A DNA stretch of 64,000 nt, taken from NCBI RefSeq assembly GCF_013407955.1, contig NZ_JACCBU010000001.1:1984001-2048000 (forward strand). The letters are read 5' to 3'. This document shows positions 50,097-59,398 of this stretch, in pieces. The notes under the pieces are model-generated. The model was given only the letters and a program-made list of their open reading frames with translations. It was not told the origin of the DNA and made no database searches. Position 1 is the first letter of the stretch. Each line of letters starts with the position of its first letter. Source of the stretch: Microlunatus parietis. GTDB lineage: Bacteria; Actinomycetota; Actinomycetes; Propionibacteriales; Propionibacteriaceae. The position numbers and the translations under genes were made by a program.

Positions 50097-50462
50097 TCAG
50101 GCGGGTGCTTCCTGGAGGGCACGGACCTCGACCCGGCTGCGCAGCGCCTTCGAGGCCTGCTTGGTCCATTCGAGCGCCACGTCGTCATTCTCGGCTTCGA
50201 TGATCCAGAAGCCGCCGAGGTATTCCTTGGCCTCGACGAACGGGCCCGGTGTGACGACCGGGCTGTCCCCGGAATAGTCCACCGTGGTCGCGGTCGACGG
50301 CGGCTGCAGGCCGCCGGCGGTGACGAACGCCCCCGCCTCCTCCAGCGCGGTGTTGAACGCACCGACCGCCGCGAACACCTCCTGCAGCTCCGCGGGGTCC
50401 ATCTCGGCCATCGTCGGCTCCTCGGCGGAGTCGTGCGGCAGGCTCAGGAAGTACTTCGTCAT
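50097..50462 (-). CDS. YCII-related (DGPF) domain protein
   Basis: A 121-residue ferredoxin-like YCII domain. The usual opening MTKYFLSLPHD, the central VVTPGPFVEAKEYLGGFWIIEA (DGPF-type motif) and the WTKQASKAL helix are present. These proteins often accompany ECF41-type sigma factors, but none is adjacent here. Function is unknown. AAGGAG lies before the ATG. Confidence 0.88.
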   Translation of the reverse strand: MTKYFLSLPHDSAEEPTMAEMDPAELQEVFAAVGAFNTALEEAGAFVTAGGLQPPSTATTVDYSGDSPVVTPGPFVEAKEYLGGFWIIEAENDDVALEWTKQASKALRSRVEVRALQEAPA

Positions 50463-50602
50463 GATCGTCTCCTTGTTTCCAACGGCTGTGAGCTTCGCGT
50501 CCGTTCGACGCGACCTCCGATGCCGGAAACGTTAGGCGGGGAAGGATCGGTGTCGCATCGGTCATCGTTACTGGTGTCCGACGGCCGATGACCGACCTCG
50601 AC

Positions 50603-53329
50603 TCACATCAGACCGGTCAGTTCGGCGCGGCCGGTGACGCCGAGCTTCGGGTACGCCTTGTAGAGGTGGTGGCCGACCGTCCGTGGGCTCAGGAACAGCT
50701 GCGCGGCGATCTCCTTGTTGGTCCGACCGGCCGCGGCCAGCCGGACGACCTGCAGCTCCTGCGCGGTCAGCAGGTCGAGCGGTCCGTTGCTCACCGTCTC
50801 GCCGTCCCGCTGACCGAAGGCGGCCAGCTCACCGCGTGTCCGCCCGGCCCACAGCTTCGCGCCGAGCCGGTCGAACGCCGACGCGGCCGCCGCCAGTTGG
50901 GCCTTCGCTTCGGTACGGCGACGACGGCGGCGCAGCCACTCGCCGTAGACCAACTGGGTCCGGGCGCGGTCGTACGGACCGCCGCTTCGCTCATGGATCC
51001 GCGACGCCTCGGCATACAGGGGCCAGGCGTGCTCGTCGTCGGCCAGTAGAGCCCGGCAGCGCAGGAGCAGGGCCGTGGCGACGGGCCGGTCGACGTGTTC
51101 CGCCCAGAGGCGCAGCCGCGCCATGGCTTCCTCGGCATGATCGGGCCGACCGCTGCGTACGGCAGCCTCCACCAGGTCCGGCAGCGCCCTGACCAGGAAC
51201 GGGTCCTGGCCGCCGGGGCTGCGCGAGACGCGCTCGAGCCGTTCGAGAGCCTCCGAGAACCGCCGCGCGGAGAGATCGAGCAGGCCGAGACCCCACTCGG
51301 CGATCGCGGCATTGACCCGGTGCCGGCTGCGGGCGGCCGGCCGGACCTGCTCCGCGAGCCCACGGCACTCCTCCTCGTCACCGGCCACGGCGTACAGCCA
51401 CACCTCGAGCGACCGATGCGCCAGGCGCTCGGTCACGTTGCCGAGCTCGTCGCTCACCGACGCCCCCTCGGCAACGCAGGCGCGGGCGTCGGTGAACTCG
51501 CCGCGGAACAGCCGGGCCACGGCGAGCAGATTCAAGGTGTACGGAATCCAGGCGGCCGCGCCGGTCGCACGCACCTCGGCGAGCAGGTCCTCGACCTGAC
51601 CGACGACCAGCTCGTCGTCGGCGATCATGAGCCCGCCGATGCCGGCGGTGATCCGCCACATCAGGTCGTGCGTGCCACCGTGAGCCGCCGGATAGAGCTC
51701 TCGGATCCGGTCGGCGGCCAACCGCGGCCGGCCGTCGTACAGCTCCACCCAGCCGAGCAGGGCCGCAACAACCGGAGCCCAACCCGGCGGAGCGGCGAAC
51801 TCGCGCATCAACTCCGCCGCCCGCTGCAGCAGATCGTGGGCCGCCCCGTGCCGGGCGGCGTGCGCGGCCTCGTAGAGATTGAGTGCGGCCCGTTCCGGAT
51901 CGGTGTCGCGCACCAGCGCCGCGGCCTCGAGCGTCAGCTCCGCGTCGACCCGGGGATCGGTGCGCTCGTACTCCACGGCGCCGCGGGTGTAGCTGGCCGC
52001 CGCTCGCACGCCGGGATCGGTGGTGAGGGCCAGGGCCTCGGCCGCCAGCCGGGCGGCGAGGTCGGCTCGGCCGGCATCGAACGCGGCCTGGCTGGCCCGA
52101 GCGAGCCGGCTGGCCTTGAGTTCCCGGTCGGCACTGAGCCGCCCGGCCCGGTCGTACGCGGCGGAGACCGCGATCGCGCCGCCCCGGTGCAGGGCCCGTT
52201 CCGCCACCCGTTCGAGTTCGACCGCCACCGCCTCGTCAGGGGAGGTCGTGGCAGCAGCCAGATGCCAGGCGCGGCGGTCGGCATCGGCGTCGGCGCGCAA
52301 CCCCTCGGCATAGGCGCGGTGCACCTCGAGCCGCCGGTGCAGCGGTGCATCCTGGTACGCGGCCGCCCGGAGCAGCGGGTGCCGGAACGTGATCCTGCCG
52401 TTGATCTTGATCATCCGGTTGCGTTCGGCGGGCGCCAGGTCGTCGGCGGCACCGCCGAGTGCCTCGATCACGTACAAGATCGTTGCGAGCGGCGCGGCGG
52501 TGTCCGTTGCGGCCACCAGCAGGGCGCGTTGGGTGGGTTCGGGCAGTTCGACGATCTGGCGACGGAACGCGTCCTGGACCCGGCGGGGCACCGGCAGCGG
52601 ACCGACCTGCTCGACCGGGTCGGAGGCGTCGACGGCATCCGCGGCCAGGCGCGACGACCCGAACTCGATGATCGCCAGCGGATTGCCGCCCGCCTCGGCG
52701 AGCACCCGGCTCCGCACCGGTTCGACGAGGCCCGGCGCATGATCATCGAGCAAGCGGGCGGCGTCGGGCGCGGTGAGACCGGACAGCTCCACGACCTCGA
52801 CACCGGCGGTTTCCCACGGCATCGGCGTCTCGCGCAGCGCGAACAGCAGCGCGATCGGGTCGGCCACGAAGCGGCGGGCCGCGAACAGCAGCGCCTCCGC
52901 CGAACCCTGGTCGAGCCATTGCAGGTCGTCGATCACGCACAGCAGCGGGGCGTCCTCGGCCACCTCGGCGAGCAACGACAAGGTCCCGGCGGCGATCAGG
53001 AAGCGGTTGGCGTCTTCGCCGTCGGCCAGCCCGAAGGCGCAGCGCAGCGCCGCCGCCTGGGGCGCGGGTAGAGCATCCAGCCGGTCGAAGTGAGGGAACA
53101 GGAGCTGGTGCAGACCGCCGTACGCCAGCTCGGTGTCGGACTCGACACCGGTCGCCCGGACCACCCGCAGGCCACCGGCTCCGGCGAGCGACACCGCGTG
53201 GTCGAGCAGGGCCGATTTCCCCATCCCGGCCGTACCACGCAGGGCGAGCGCACCGCTGCGTCCCTCGCGTGCGTCCGTCAGCAGGCGCTCCACCCGCGAC
53301 TGCTCCGGCCCCCGTCCCACCAGCGACAT
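50603..53329 (-). CDS. large LuxR-family (LAL) ATP-binding regulator
   Basis: A 908-residue MalT/LAL-type activator. Walker A is LRGTAGMGKSALLDHAV (~33-48) and Walker B LLCVIDDLQWLDQ; the middle is a long TPR-like helical sensor; the C-terminus (~850-905) is a LuxR helix-turn-helix (LTAQELQVVRLAAAGRTNKEIAAQLFLSPRTVGHHL, shown here only in part as GRTNKEIAAQLFLS). LAL proteins control sugar use or antibiotic genes. Its target is unknown; the sugar ABC operon is 3 kb away. ATG follows TACTGT by 6 bases. Confidence 0.92.
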   Translation of the reverse strand: MSLVGRGPEQSRVERLLTDAREGRSGALALRGTAGMGKSALLDHAVSLAGAGGLRVVRATGVESDTELAYGGLHQLLFPHFDRLDALPAPQAAALRCAFGLADGEDANRFLIAAGTLSLLAEVAEDAPLLCVIDDLQWLDQGSAEALLFAARRFVADPIALLFALRETPMPWETAGVEVVELSGLTAPDAARLLDDHAPGLVEPVRSRVLAEAGGNPLAIIEFGSSRLAADAVDASDPVEQVGPLPVPRRVQDAFRRQIVELPEPTQRALLVAATDTAAPLATILYVIEALGGAADDLAPAERNRMIKINGRITFRHPLLRAAAYQDAPLHRRLEVHRAYAEGLRADADADRRAWHLAAATTSPDEAVAVELERVAERALHRGGAIAVSAAYDRAGRLSADRELKASRLARASQAAFDAGRADLAARLAAEALALTTDPGVRAAASYTRGAVEYERTDPRVDAELTLEAAALVRDTDPERAALNLYEAAHAARHGAAHDLLQRAAELMREFAAPPGWAPVVAALLGWVELYDGRPRLAADRIRELYPAAHGGTHDLMWRITAGIGGLMIADDELVVGQVEDLLAEVRATGAAAWIPYTLNLLAVARLFRGEFTDARACVAEGASVSDELGNVTERLAHRSLEVWLYAVAGDEEECRGLAEQVRPAARSRHRVNAAIAEWGLGLLDLSARRFSEALERLERVSRSPGGQDPFLVRALPDLVEAAVRSGRPDHAEEAMARLRLWAEHVDRPVATALLLRCRALLADDEHAWPLYAEASRIHERSGGPYDRARTQLVYGEWLRRRRRRTEAKAQLAAAASAFDRLGAKLWAGRTRGELAAFGQRDGETVSNGPLDLLTAQELQVVRLAAAGRTNKEIAAQLFLSPRTVGHHLYKAYPKLGVTGRAELTGLM

Positions 53330-53335
53330 GCGGTC

Positions 53336-53341
53336 ACAGTA
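53336..53341 (-). promoter_or_regulatory. -10 box TACTGT, leaderless LAL regulator
   Basis: TACTGT on the minus strand is 6 bases before the ATG at 53329. Confidence 0.5.
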
Positions 53342-53353
53342 GACGACCCGGTC

Positions 53354-53359
53354 TAAGGT
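53354..53359 (+). promoter_or_regulatory. -10 box TAAGGT, leaderless ispF
   Basis: TAAGGT lies 7 bases before the GTG at 53367. Confidence 0.5.
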
Positions 53360-53366
53360 CGGGCCG

Positions 53367-53852
53367 GTGAGAATCGGTCTCGGTCACGACATCCACCGGC
53401 TCGTCCCGGGCCGCCCGCTGGTGCTCGGCGGCGTACCGATCGAGGCGGAGGTGGGCTTCGACACCCATTCCGACGGCGATGTGCTGTGCCATGCCCTGGT
53501 GGACGCGCTGGCCGGGGCGCTCGCCGACGGCGACCTCGGCACCCACTACCCGGAGGACGATCCGGCCGCCGACGACGCGCGCAGTCTGGACTTCGTGATC
53601 GAGTTCGCCGAGCGGGTGGCCGCCGCCGGCTACCGTGTCGAGTCGGTGGACAGTTTCGTTGTGCTGGGTACGATCCGGCTCCGACCGTACCTGGATCGGA
53701 TGAAGATCAACATCGCCGGCGCGCTGAGGCTGGACCCGGACCGGGTCTCGGTGAAGGCGCGGTCCAACGACGGGATCGGTCCGGAAGGCGAGGGTACGGC
53801 AGTCGGCGCGTCAGCCGTGGTGCTGCTCCGGGAACCGGCCGATCCCGGCTGA
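53367..53852 (+). CDS. ispF: 2-C-methyl-D-erythritol 2,4-cyclodiphosphate synthase
   Basis: A 161-residue IspF, fifth step of the MEP isoprenoid pathway. Zinc ligands and signature are clear: GLGHDIHRL (Asp-x-His), THSDGDVLCHALVDALAGAL, the flexible loop GDLGTHYPEDDPA, and SVKARSNDGIGPEGEGTA near the end. Normal length. ispD is not beside it. Confidence 0.97.
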   Translation: MRIGLGHDIHRLVPGRPLVLGGVPIEAEVGFDTHSDGDVLCHALVDALAGALADGDLGTHYPEDDPAADDARSLDFVIEFAERVAAAGYRVESVDSFVVLGTIRLRPYLDRMKINIAGALRLDPDRVSVKARSNDGIGPEGEGTAVGASAVVLLREPADPG

Positions 53853-53900
53853 TTTGCCCACCTGCAAGGGATGTGAAAATCTGGGATTGCCTGACTGGCA

Positions 53901-53942
53901 CCGGACGAGGTGCGTCGTACCCGGCCAGCGACAAGACGACGC
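53901..53942 (+). ncRNA. guanidine-III (ykkC-III) riboswitch
   Basis: The 42-base segment begins CCGGACGAGGTGCG, continues GTACCCGG, and ends GACAAGACGACGC. This is the compact guanidine-III consensus almost base for base; differences such as GTCGT/ACGAC compensate in the paired stem. It lies 13 bases before an SMR gene, the expected target class, and should open the ribosome site when guanidinium is bound. Confidence 0.9.
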
Positions 53943-53955
53943 AAGAAAGCCTGTC

Positions 53956-54270
53956 ATGTCATGGATCATCTTGATCATATCGGGAGTTCTCGAAGCCGTC
54001 TGGGCGACCGCCCTCGGTAAGTCGGAGGGCTTCACCAAGCCCGGCCCGACGATCACGTTCGTGATCGGCCTGCTGCTGTCGATGGCCGGCCTCGCCTATG
54101 CGATGCGGGACCTGCCGACCGGCACCGCCTACGCGGTCTGGGTCGGCATCGGCGCCTCGCTCACCGTCGCCTACGCCATGATCACCGGTGCCGAGCCGTT
54201 CTCGGTGCTGAAGTTGATCTTCATCCTGGGCATCGTGGGCTGCGTGATCGGGCTCAAGCTGCTGCACTGA
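53956..54270 (+). CDS. SMR-family guanidinium exporter (Gdx/SugE type)
   Basis: A 104-residue small multidrug resistance protein with four helices. It begins MSWIILIISGVLEAVWATALG with the essential Glu in helix 1 and shows LPTGTAYAVWVGIGA and ILGIVGCVIGLKLL, the SugE/Gdx pattern rather than EmrE. It exports guanidinium in exchange for protons. The guanidine-III riboswitch directly upstream strongly supports this. ATG 53956 is chosen over the ATG at 53854, which would run through the riboswitch. Confidence 0.93.
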   Translation: MSWIILIISGVLEAVWATALGKSEGFTKPGPTITFVIGLLLSMAGLAYAMRDLPTGTAYAVWVGIGASLTVAYAMITGAEPFSVLKLIFILGIVGCVIGLKLLH

Positions 54271-54288
54271 GCCTCGGAACGCGCGGCG

Positions 54289-54717
54289 TCAGCCGTGGGT
54301 GATGTAGGCCTCCAGTTGCTCGGTGCTGTCCTGCAGCTCCCGCATCCGTACCTTCACCACGTCGCCGATGCTGACGATCCCCACCAGCCGGCCGTCCTGG
54401 ACCACCGGCAGGTGGCGGATCCGGCGGTCGGTCATCACGGCGTTCAGCCGGTCCACCGCGTCGTCCGGCGCGCAGGTGGCGACATCGGTCGACATGATCT
54501 CGGCGACCGGGCGCTCCAGCAGCCCGCCGCCGACGTCGTGCAACCGCCGGACCACATCCCGCTCGGACACGATGCCGGCGATGCCGTCCGGTGCCAGCAC
54601 CACCATGGCCCCGATGTTGTGCTCGGCCAGCCGAGCGAGCAGTTCGGCCACGGTCGCGGACGGACCGATCGTGGCGACCGCGGATCCCTTGCCGCGCAGG
54701 ATGTCGGATACGCGCAT
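54289..54717 (-). CDS. paired CBS-domain protein
   Basis: A 142-residue protein made of two CBS domains (about 5-60 and 70-130): VAELLARLAEHNIGAMVVLAPDG and GIVSERDVVRRL, then DAVDRLNAVMTDRRIRHLPVVQDGRLVGIVSIGDVV. Such stand-alone pairs bind adenine nucleotides and act as energy sensors; the hypoxic-response protein Hrp1 of mycobacteria has this form. GAGGAG lies before the ATG. Confidence 0.9.
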   Translation of the reverse strand: MRVSDILRGKGSAVATIGPSATVAELLARLAEHNIGAMVVLAPDGIAGIVSERDVVRRLHDVGGGLLERPVAEIMSTDVATCAPDDAVDRLNAVMTDRRIRHLPVVQDGRLVGIVSIGDVVKVRMRELQDSTEQLEAYITHG

Positions 54718-54752
54718 GTCAACTCCTCGATGTGAGCCGTGTCACACACAGG

Positions 54753-55451
54753 TTACGGCGTCCGGCCCGCCGGCGAAACCCCTTCCGGCGACTCCTCGGC
54801 CTCCCCGAGCAGAGCCGCCGAGACGGCCGCGACCAGGCACAACGGCAGCGGGACCAGCCACAGCAGCGGGCCGTAGAGGGTGGCCGAGAGCCATTGCCCC
54901 ACCACAGCGACGGCCAGGGTGCCGAGCGGCGGCAGCGGCTGCCGGGCCGTGGCGGCGAGCGCCGCCGGCCAGATCCGCCGCAACCGCGCCTCCGGGTGGC
55001 GGAGGCTCAACGGCAGTGCGGTGATCAGGGTCAGCGCACTGATCAGGACAGCCGCGCCGCAGAGTCCGTACGGGATGACGACCAGCGGCTGCTCGGTCAC
55101 CCGCCAGACCTCCCCGGCCGCCATCAACAGGCCCAGGAAGCCGACCGGGACGGCGGTCACGGCGACCCCGCGGCGGGCCGTGGCCAGCGTCGGCCGGAAC
55201 GAACCGACGATCGTGACGTCGCGGCCGGCGACGGTCCGGACCGCCGTATGGGTCAGCAGGCTCGCCGGCGGCGCGACCAGCAGCAGGATCCCGGCCAGGG
55301 TGAGCGGTGTCAGCCCCGGCGTCAGGACCGCCAGCAGCGCCAACCCGGTCCCGACCAGGGCCGTGCCGACCGCGAGCGCGGGCAGGTTCCGCCAGCCCTG
55401 GAACACGGCTCGCCGCAGCAGCACGAGCGCCCGCGCGTCCCGGTCGATCAT
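54753..55451 (-). CDS. YesL/DUF624-like membrane protein of a sugar ABC operon
   Basis: A 232-residue membrane protein with about six helices, starting 4 bases after the MalG-type permease stop. The helix pattern and its place at the end of a CUT1 sugar ABC operon suggest the YesL/DUF624 family, often found with oligosaccharide uptake genes. Sequence similarity to that family is my reading only; no motif is diagnostic. It may help assemble or regulate the transporter. Confidence 0.6.
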   Translation of the reverse strand: MIDRDARALVLLRRAVFQGWRNLPALAVGTALVGTGLALLAVLTPGLTPLTLAGILLLVAPPASLLTHTAVRTVAGRDVTIVGSFRPTLATARRGVAVTAVPVGFLGLLMAAGEVWRVTEQPLVVIPYGLCGAAVLISALTLITALPLSLRHPEARLRRIWPAALAATARQPLPPLGTLAVAVVGQWLSATLYGPLLWLVPLPLCLVAAVSAALLGEAEESPEGVSPAGRTP

Positions 55452-55455
55452 GAAC

Positions 55456-56283
55456 TCAGCCGCGCAGCCCGACCGTGGCGATCGAGGAGACGAACTTGTT
55501 CTGGAAGATCACGAAGAAGATCAGCACCGGCAGTGTGACCAGTGTGATCGCGGCGAAGACCACCGCCGCCGAGACGCCGCCGCGGACGTCGGAGAGCAGC
55601 ACCAGGCCGACCGGCAGCGTCATGTTCTCGGGCGAGGAGAGGAAGATCAGCGCGCCGAAGAAGTTGTTCCAGGACGCCTCGAACGCCAGGATCGCGAGTG
55701 CCGCGATCGCCGGCGCGGACAGCGGGACGATCATCCGGAACAGGATCCACAGGTGCCCGGCGCCGTCCACCCGGGCCGCCTCGTCCAGTTCCCGCGGGAT
55801 CGAGTTGAAGTACTGCCGCAGGAAGAAGATCTGGAACACGTTGATCAAGGTCGGCAGCCAGAGAGCGGCGATGTCGTCCACCAGCGCCAGCCCGCGCATC
55901 AGCACGAACACCGGGATGATCGTCAGCTGAACCGGCACCATCAGGGCACTGAGCAGGACGATCATCAGCCCCCGGCTGCCGCGGAACGGGAGCCGGGAGA
56001 AGCCGTACGCGGCGAGCACCGAGAACAGCAGGGACAGGGAAATGCTGGCCGCCGCGACCAGGATCGAGTTCAGCGCCATCCGGCCGAGCGGCACCAGGTC
56101 GTCGATCGCCGCGTAGTTGGCGGTGGAGAACGGGACCGGCAGCCAGTTCGGCGGCACCGTGAACGCGTACGACGGTTCGGTCAGACTGGTCACGACGAGC
56201 CAGATCAGCGGTGCGATCATGATCAGCCCGATCACGACCAGGACCGCGCTGCCGACGGCCCGGGCGAACTTGCGGCGGCTCAT
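55456..56283 (-). CDS. sugar ABC transporter permease, MalG type
   Basis: A 275-residue CUT1 permease with six helices. The ATPase-contact EAA loop is REL-DEAARVDGAGHLWILFRMIVPLSAP-type (RVDGAGHLWILFRMIVP visible around 180-200). It follows the MalF-type permease with an ATGA overlap. No ATPase gene is present in the operon; as usual in actinomycetes a shared MsiK-like ATPase elsewhere probably serves it. Confidence 0.92.
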   Translation of the reverse strand: MSRRKFARAVGSAVLVVIGLIMIAPLIWLVVTSLTEPSYAFTVPPNWLPVPFSTANYAAIDDLVPLGRMALNSILVAAASISLSLLFSVLAAYGFSRLPFRGSRGLMIVLLSALMVPVQLTIIPVFVLMRGLALVDDIAALWLPTLINVFQIFFLRQYFNSIPRELDEAARVDGAGHLWILFRMIVPLSAPAIAALAILAFEASWNNFFGALIFLSSPENMTLPVGLVLLSDVRGGVSAAVVFAAITLVTLPVLIFFVIFQNKFVSSIATVGLRG

Positions 56284-57158
56284 GATTCATACACCCATCG
56301 CCGGGAGAGCCAGAACTGGAGCGCGGTGACCACCATGATCACCACGAAGACGACCAGGGCGATCGCCGAGGCGTAGCCGACCTGGAACGCCTGGAAGCCC
56401 TGCTCGTAGAGGTACATCACGATCGACTTGGTCGAGTTGTCCGGGCCGCCGTTGGTGATGATCTTCATCGGGTCGAAGATCTGGAACGCGCCGATGAACG
56501 TGATCACGGTCGCGAAGAACAGGGTCGGTGACATCATCGGTACGGTGACGTTCCAGAACACCTGCCAGCGGGTGGCGCCGTCCACCCGGGCCGCCTCGGT
56601 CAACTGCGGCGGTACGGTCTGCAGGCCGGCCAGCATGATCACGAACGTGTAGCCGATGGTGTGCCAGAAGTCGATCCCGATGATCCCCGGCAGCGCCCAG
56701 GCCGGATCGACGAACCACAGGGGCGGCGTGATGCCCACCTGCTTCAGGTAGTACGAGACGAAGCCGAACTCCGGGTCGAGCACGTACCGCCAGAGCAGGG
56801 AGACCGCGGCCCAGGAGATCAGGAACGGGAAGAAGATCGCGGTCCGGAAGAAGCCGGAGACGATCCGGTTCATCTGCCGGTTCGCCAGCAGGGCCAGCAG
56901 CAAACCGCCGACCACATGGGTCACGACCGACGCGAACGCGAACGCGAACGTGGTCCCGAACACCTTGCCGATCATGGGATCCGCGACCAGCTGGGCGTAG
57001 TTGTCGACGCCGGCGAACCGGGCCGGGGTGATCAGATCCCAGTGCAGGAAGCTGTAGCCGATCGCGACCAGGAACGGACCGGCGACGAAGATCAGGAACC
57101 AGAGCAGCGCCGGGCTGACGAAGACCCAGCCGAGCCAGCGCTGGCGATGCCCGGTCAC
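56280..57158 (-). CDS. sugar ABC transporter permease, MalF type
   Basis: A 292-residue CUT1 permease with six helices, starting at GTG 57158, which overlaps the binding-protein stop (GTGA). The opening WLGWVFVSPALLWFLIFVAGP and the EAA loop TEAARVDGATRWQVFWNVTV are characteristic. Second gene of the sugar operon. Confidence 0.92.
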   Translation of the reverse strand: MTGHRQRWLGWVFVSPALLWFLIFVAGPFLVAIGYSFLHWDLITPARFAGVDNYAQLVADPMIGKVFGTTFAFAFASVVTHVVGGLLLALLANRQMNRIVSGFFRTAIFFPFLISWAAVSLLWRYVLDPEFGFVSYYLKQVGITPPLWFVDPAWALPGIIGIDFWHTIGYTFVIMLAGLQTVPPQLTEAARVDGATRWQVFWNVTVPMMSPTLFFATVITFIGAFQIFDPMKIITNGGPDNSTKSIVMYLYEQGFQAFQVGYASAIALVVFVVIMVVTALQFWLSRRWVYES

Positions 57159-58450
57159 AGCAGGCCTCGCAACCGCTCGTTGGCGTTGCGCAGGCCGTCG
57201 ACGACCTCGCGATTGCCGGTGATCACGCTGAGCCAGGCCTCCTCGATGATCGTCTGCGCCTCCGGCCCGCGGTCCGGCGACGGGATCGGCGTCGCGTACT
57301 CCATCGAGTCGAAGAACAGCCGGCTCCCCTCCGGGGCGTTGTCCAGGAACTCGGCGCTGGTGGCTCCGGACCGGCGCGGCGGCACGCTGGTACCGGTGGC
57401 GAAGAACGAGTTGTTCTGCCGGGAGACGAGGAACTTGAGGAACGTCCAGGCCTCCTCCTTCTTCCGCGACTCCTTCAAGATCGGAAAGGCGTTCCAGCCG
57501 ACCGGCGTCCCGCGGCCGACCTTGATCGGCCAGGGCACCACCCGGAGCCGGTCGATCAACTTCAGGTCCTGCAGCTGCCCGAGCACCCACCGACCCGCCG
57601 GCAGGCAGCCCAGCTTGCCCCGGGCCAGCTGCGTCGGCGCGTCGAATTCCCCACCTGGCTTGGGACTCAGGCCCTCGTCGACCAGGCTCTTGGCGAACCG
57701 GGCCGCCTCGATCGCGGGCTCGCTGTCGAACGTCGGCTCGGTCCAGTCCGCGTTGAAGGTCGAGCCGCCGTTGGTGGTCAGCCAGGGCATCACGCAGACG
57801 AAGTAGGCCTCGTCGACCGGCACCAGGAACGCACCGGCCTTGTCCCGCAGCGCCTGCCCGGCCGCCCGGAACTCGGCCCAGGTCCAGTCCTCCTCCGGCG
57901 GTTCGACGCCGGCCTTGCGGAACGTGTCGACGTTGACGTACAGGGCCATCGTGTTGAACCCGCCCGGCAGGAAGTACGTCGTCGTACCGGCCGCGGAGCC
58001 GTACCGCAGGTTGTAGTCGCGCAAGGTCGGGTTGAGGTCGGCGAAGAAGTCGTCCAGTTCCGCCTTGTCCCGTTGGAGGTAGGGATCGAGCGGCTCGAGC
58101 AGGCCCTTGCTGGAGAAGATCCGCTGGCCCTCGGTGGCGATGTCGACGATGTCCGGCGACAGGCCGCCCGCGATCCGGGTGGTGATTGCGTTGGCGAATC
58201 CGGCCCAGTTGTCGGCCGGCACGTTGGACGCCTTGAGCTTGATCTCCGGATGCAGCTGATTGAAGTCCGCGAACAGCTTCTGGTAGCGCGGCAGCGACTG
58301 CGCGTCGCCGTAATACATGAACTTGACCTCGTCGCCGCCCGGGCCGCCGGGCGAGCAGCCGGCCAGTCCGGCACCGGCCGCCGTGCCCCCGAGCAGGCCC
58401 AGGGCCCGACGGCGAGTCAGGGTCGTGCGACTCGCGCCCGGCGAGGACAC
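57155..58450 (-). CDS. sugar ABC transporter substrate-binding lipoprotein (Tat-exported)
   Basis: A 431-residue extracellular binding protein (family 1). GTG 58450 is chosen because AGGGG lies 8 bases upstream and the residues that follow form a Tat/lipoprotein signal (RRRALGLLGGTAAGAGLAGC). The mature part has DIVDIATEGQRIFSSKGLLEPL, typical of CUT1 proteins, and WNAFPILKESRKKEEAWTFLKFL. The frame reaches back to 58528, but that start would lie on the operator. Ligand is an oligosaccharide by family, identity unknown. First gene of the operon. Confidence 0.92.
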   Translation of the reverse strand: MSSPGASRTTLTRRRALGLLGGTAAGAGLAGCSPGGPGGDEVKFMYYGDAQSLPRYQKLFADFNQLHPEIKLKASNVPADNWAGFANAITTRIAGGLSPDIVDIATEGQRIFSSKGLLEPLDPYLQRDKAELDDFFADLNPTLRDYNLRYGSAAGTTTYFLPGGFNTMALYVNVDTFRKAGVEPPEEDWTWAEFRAAGQALRDKAGAFLVPVDEAYFVCVMPWLTTNGGSTFNADWTEPTFDSEPAIEAARFAKSLVDEGLSPKPGGEFDAPTQLARGKLGCLPAGRWVLGQLQDLKLIDRLRVVPWPIKVGRGTPVGWNAFPILKESRKKEEAWTFLKFLVSRQNNSFFATGTSVPPRRSGATSAEFLDNAPEGSRLFFDSMEYATPIPSPDRGPEAQTIIEEAWLSVITGNREVVDGLRNANERLRGLL

Positions 58451-58511
58451 CGCAGACCACCCCTTCGGAACACTCGCTGGTCCTTGATCAACTTCAGCCA
58501 TCGAAGCAGCT

Positions 58512-58523
58512 GAAATCGATTTC
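58512..58523. promoter_or_regulatory. LacI-family operator
   Basis: GAAATCGATTTC is a perfect 12-base palindrome with the central CG usual for LacI-family sites. It lies between the sugar ABC operon and the divergent SDR gene. The repressor gene is not in the window. Confidence 0.65.
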
Positions 58524-58579
58524 GTCAAGGTTCCTTCCGGCTCGGCTCACATTTCGGGGTACGCCGGCGTCTACCGGGT

Positions 58580-59383
58580 ATGGATCTCCAACTGAACGAC
58601 AAGATCATCATCGTCACCGGCGCCTCGAAGGGCATCGGTCTGGCCACCGCACGCCGCTTCGCCGCCGAGGGCGCCCGGGTGGTGGCCGTCTCCCGGAACC
58701 CGAACTCCGAACTGGCGGAGCTGGGCCCGCGGGTCCAGCACGTGGCCGTCGACCTGGCGTCGGCGGACGGGCCCGCCGAGCTGGTCGAGGCCGTCGTCCG
58801 GGAGCACGGCCGGATCGACGCGGTGATCAACAACGCCGGTGGGCCGCCGCCCGGCACCCGGATGCCGGTGTTCGGCTTCCTGGGCCGGACCGACCGGGAC
58901 TGGCAGTCCATGATCGACTTCAACCTGCTGTCCGTGGTCCGGCTCTGCCGCGCCGCGATCCCGGTCATGATCGACAACGGCGGCGGCGCGATCGTCAACG
59001 TGAGCTCGACGCACGCCGTCGTTCCGTCGGCGGTCAACGTCGACTACGGCGCCGCCAAGGCCGCGCTGCGCAACCTGACCCAGGCCTTGGCCGAGGAGTT
59101 CGGGCCGCAGGGCATCCGGGTCAACACGGTGACGCCGGGTCCGGTGCTGACCCCGTGGTGGACCGATCCGGGTGGCGCCGCCGACGTCCTGGCGGAGCAG
59201 ACCGGGAAAACCCGCGATGCCGTGATCACCGAGCTGGCGCCGGAACTGATGTCGCTCACCACCGGCCGGCTGGCTCACCCCGAGGAGATCGCCGACGCGA
59301 TCGCCCTGCTCGCCTCGCCCCGCTCCGGCAGCACGATCGGTGCCGAACTGGTGATCGACGGCGGCCTGGTGAAGACCGTCTGA
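58580..59383 (+). CDS. short-chain dehydrogenase/reductase (SDR)
   Basis: A 267-residue classical SDR. Coenzyme site VTGASKGIGLATA, NAG motif INNAGG, active-site Ser in IVNVSSTHAV and the YxxxK as DYGAAKAAL are intact, and the C-terminal IGAELVIDGGLVKTV is typical. It probably oxidises a sugar or polyol in view of the divergent sugar operon, and the shared LacI site may control it too; that is inference. Confidence 0.93.
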   Translation: MDLQLNDKIIIVTGASKGIGLATARRFAAEGARVVAVSRNPNSELAELGPRVQHVAVDLASADGPAELVEAVVREHGRIDAVINNAGGPPPGTRMPVFGFLGRTDRDWQSMIDFNLLSVVRLCRAAIPVMIDNGGGAIVNVSSTHAVVPSAVNVDYGAAKAALRNLTQALAEEFGPQGIRVNTVTPGPVLTPWWTDPGGAADVLAEQTGKTRDAVITELAPELMSLTTGRLAHPEEIADAIALLASPRSGSTIGAELVIDGGLVKTV

Positions 59384-59398
59384 CCCGGGGCCCGTCGG

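Noticed and set aside
50097..50462. ECF41-type sigma factor paired with the YCII gene
   Set aside because: The neighbouring genes are a CPBP protease and a LAL regulator; no sigma gene is adjacent.
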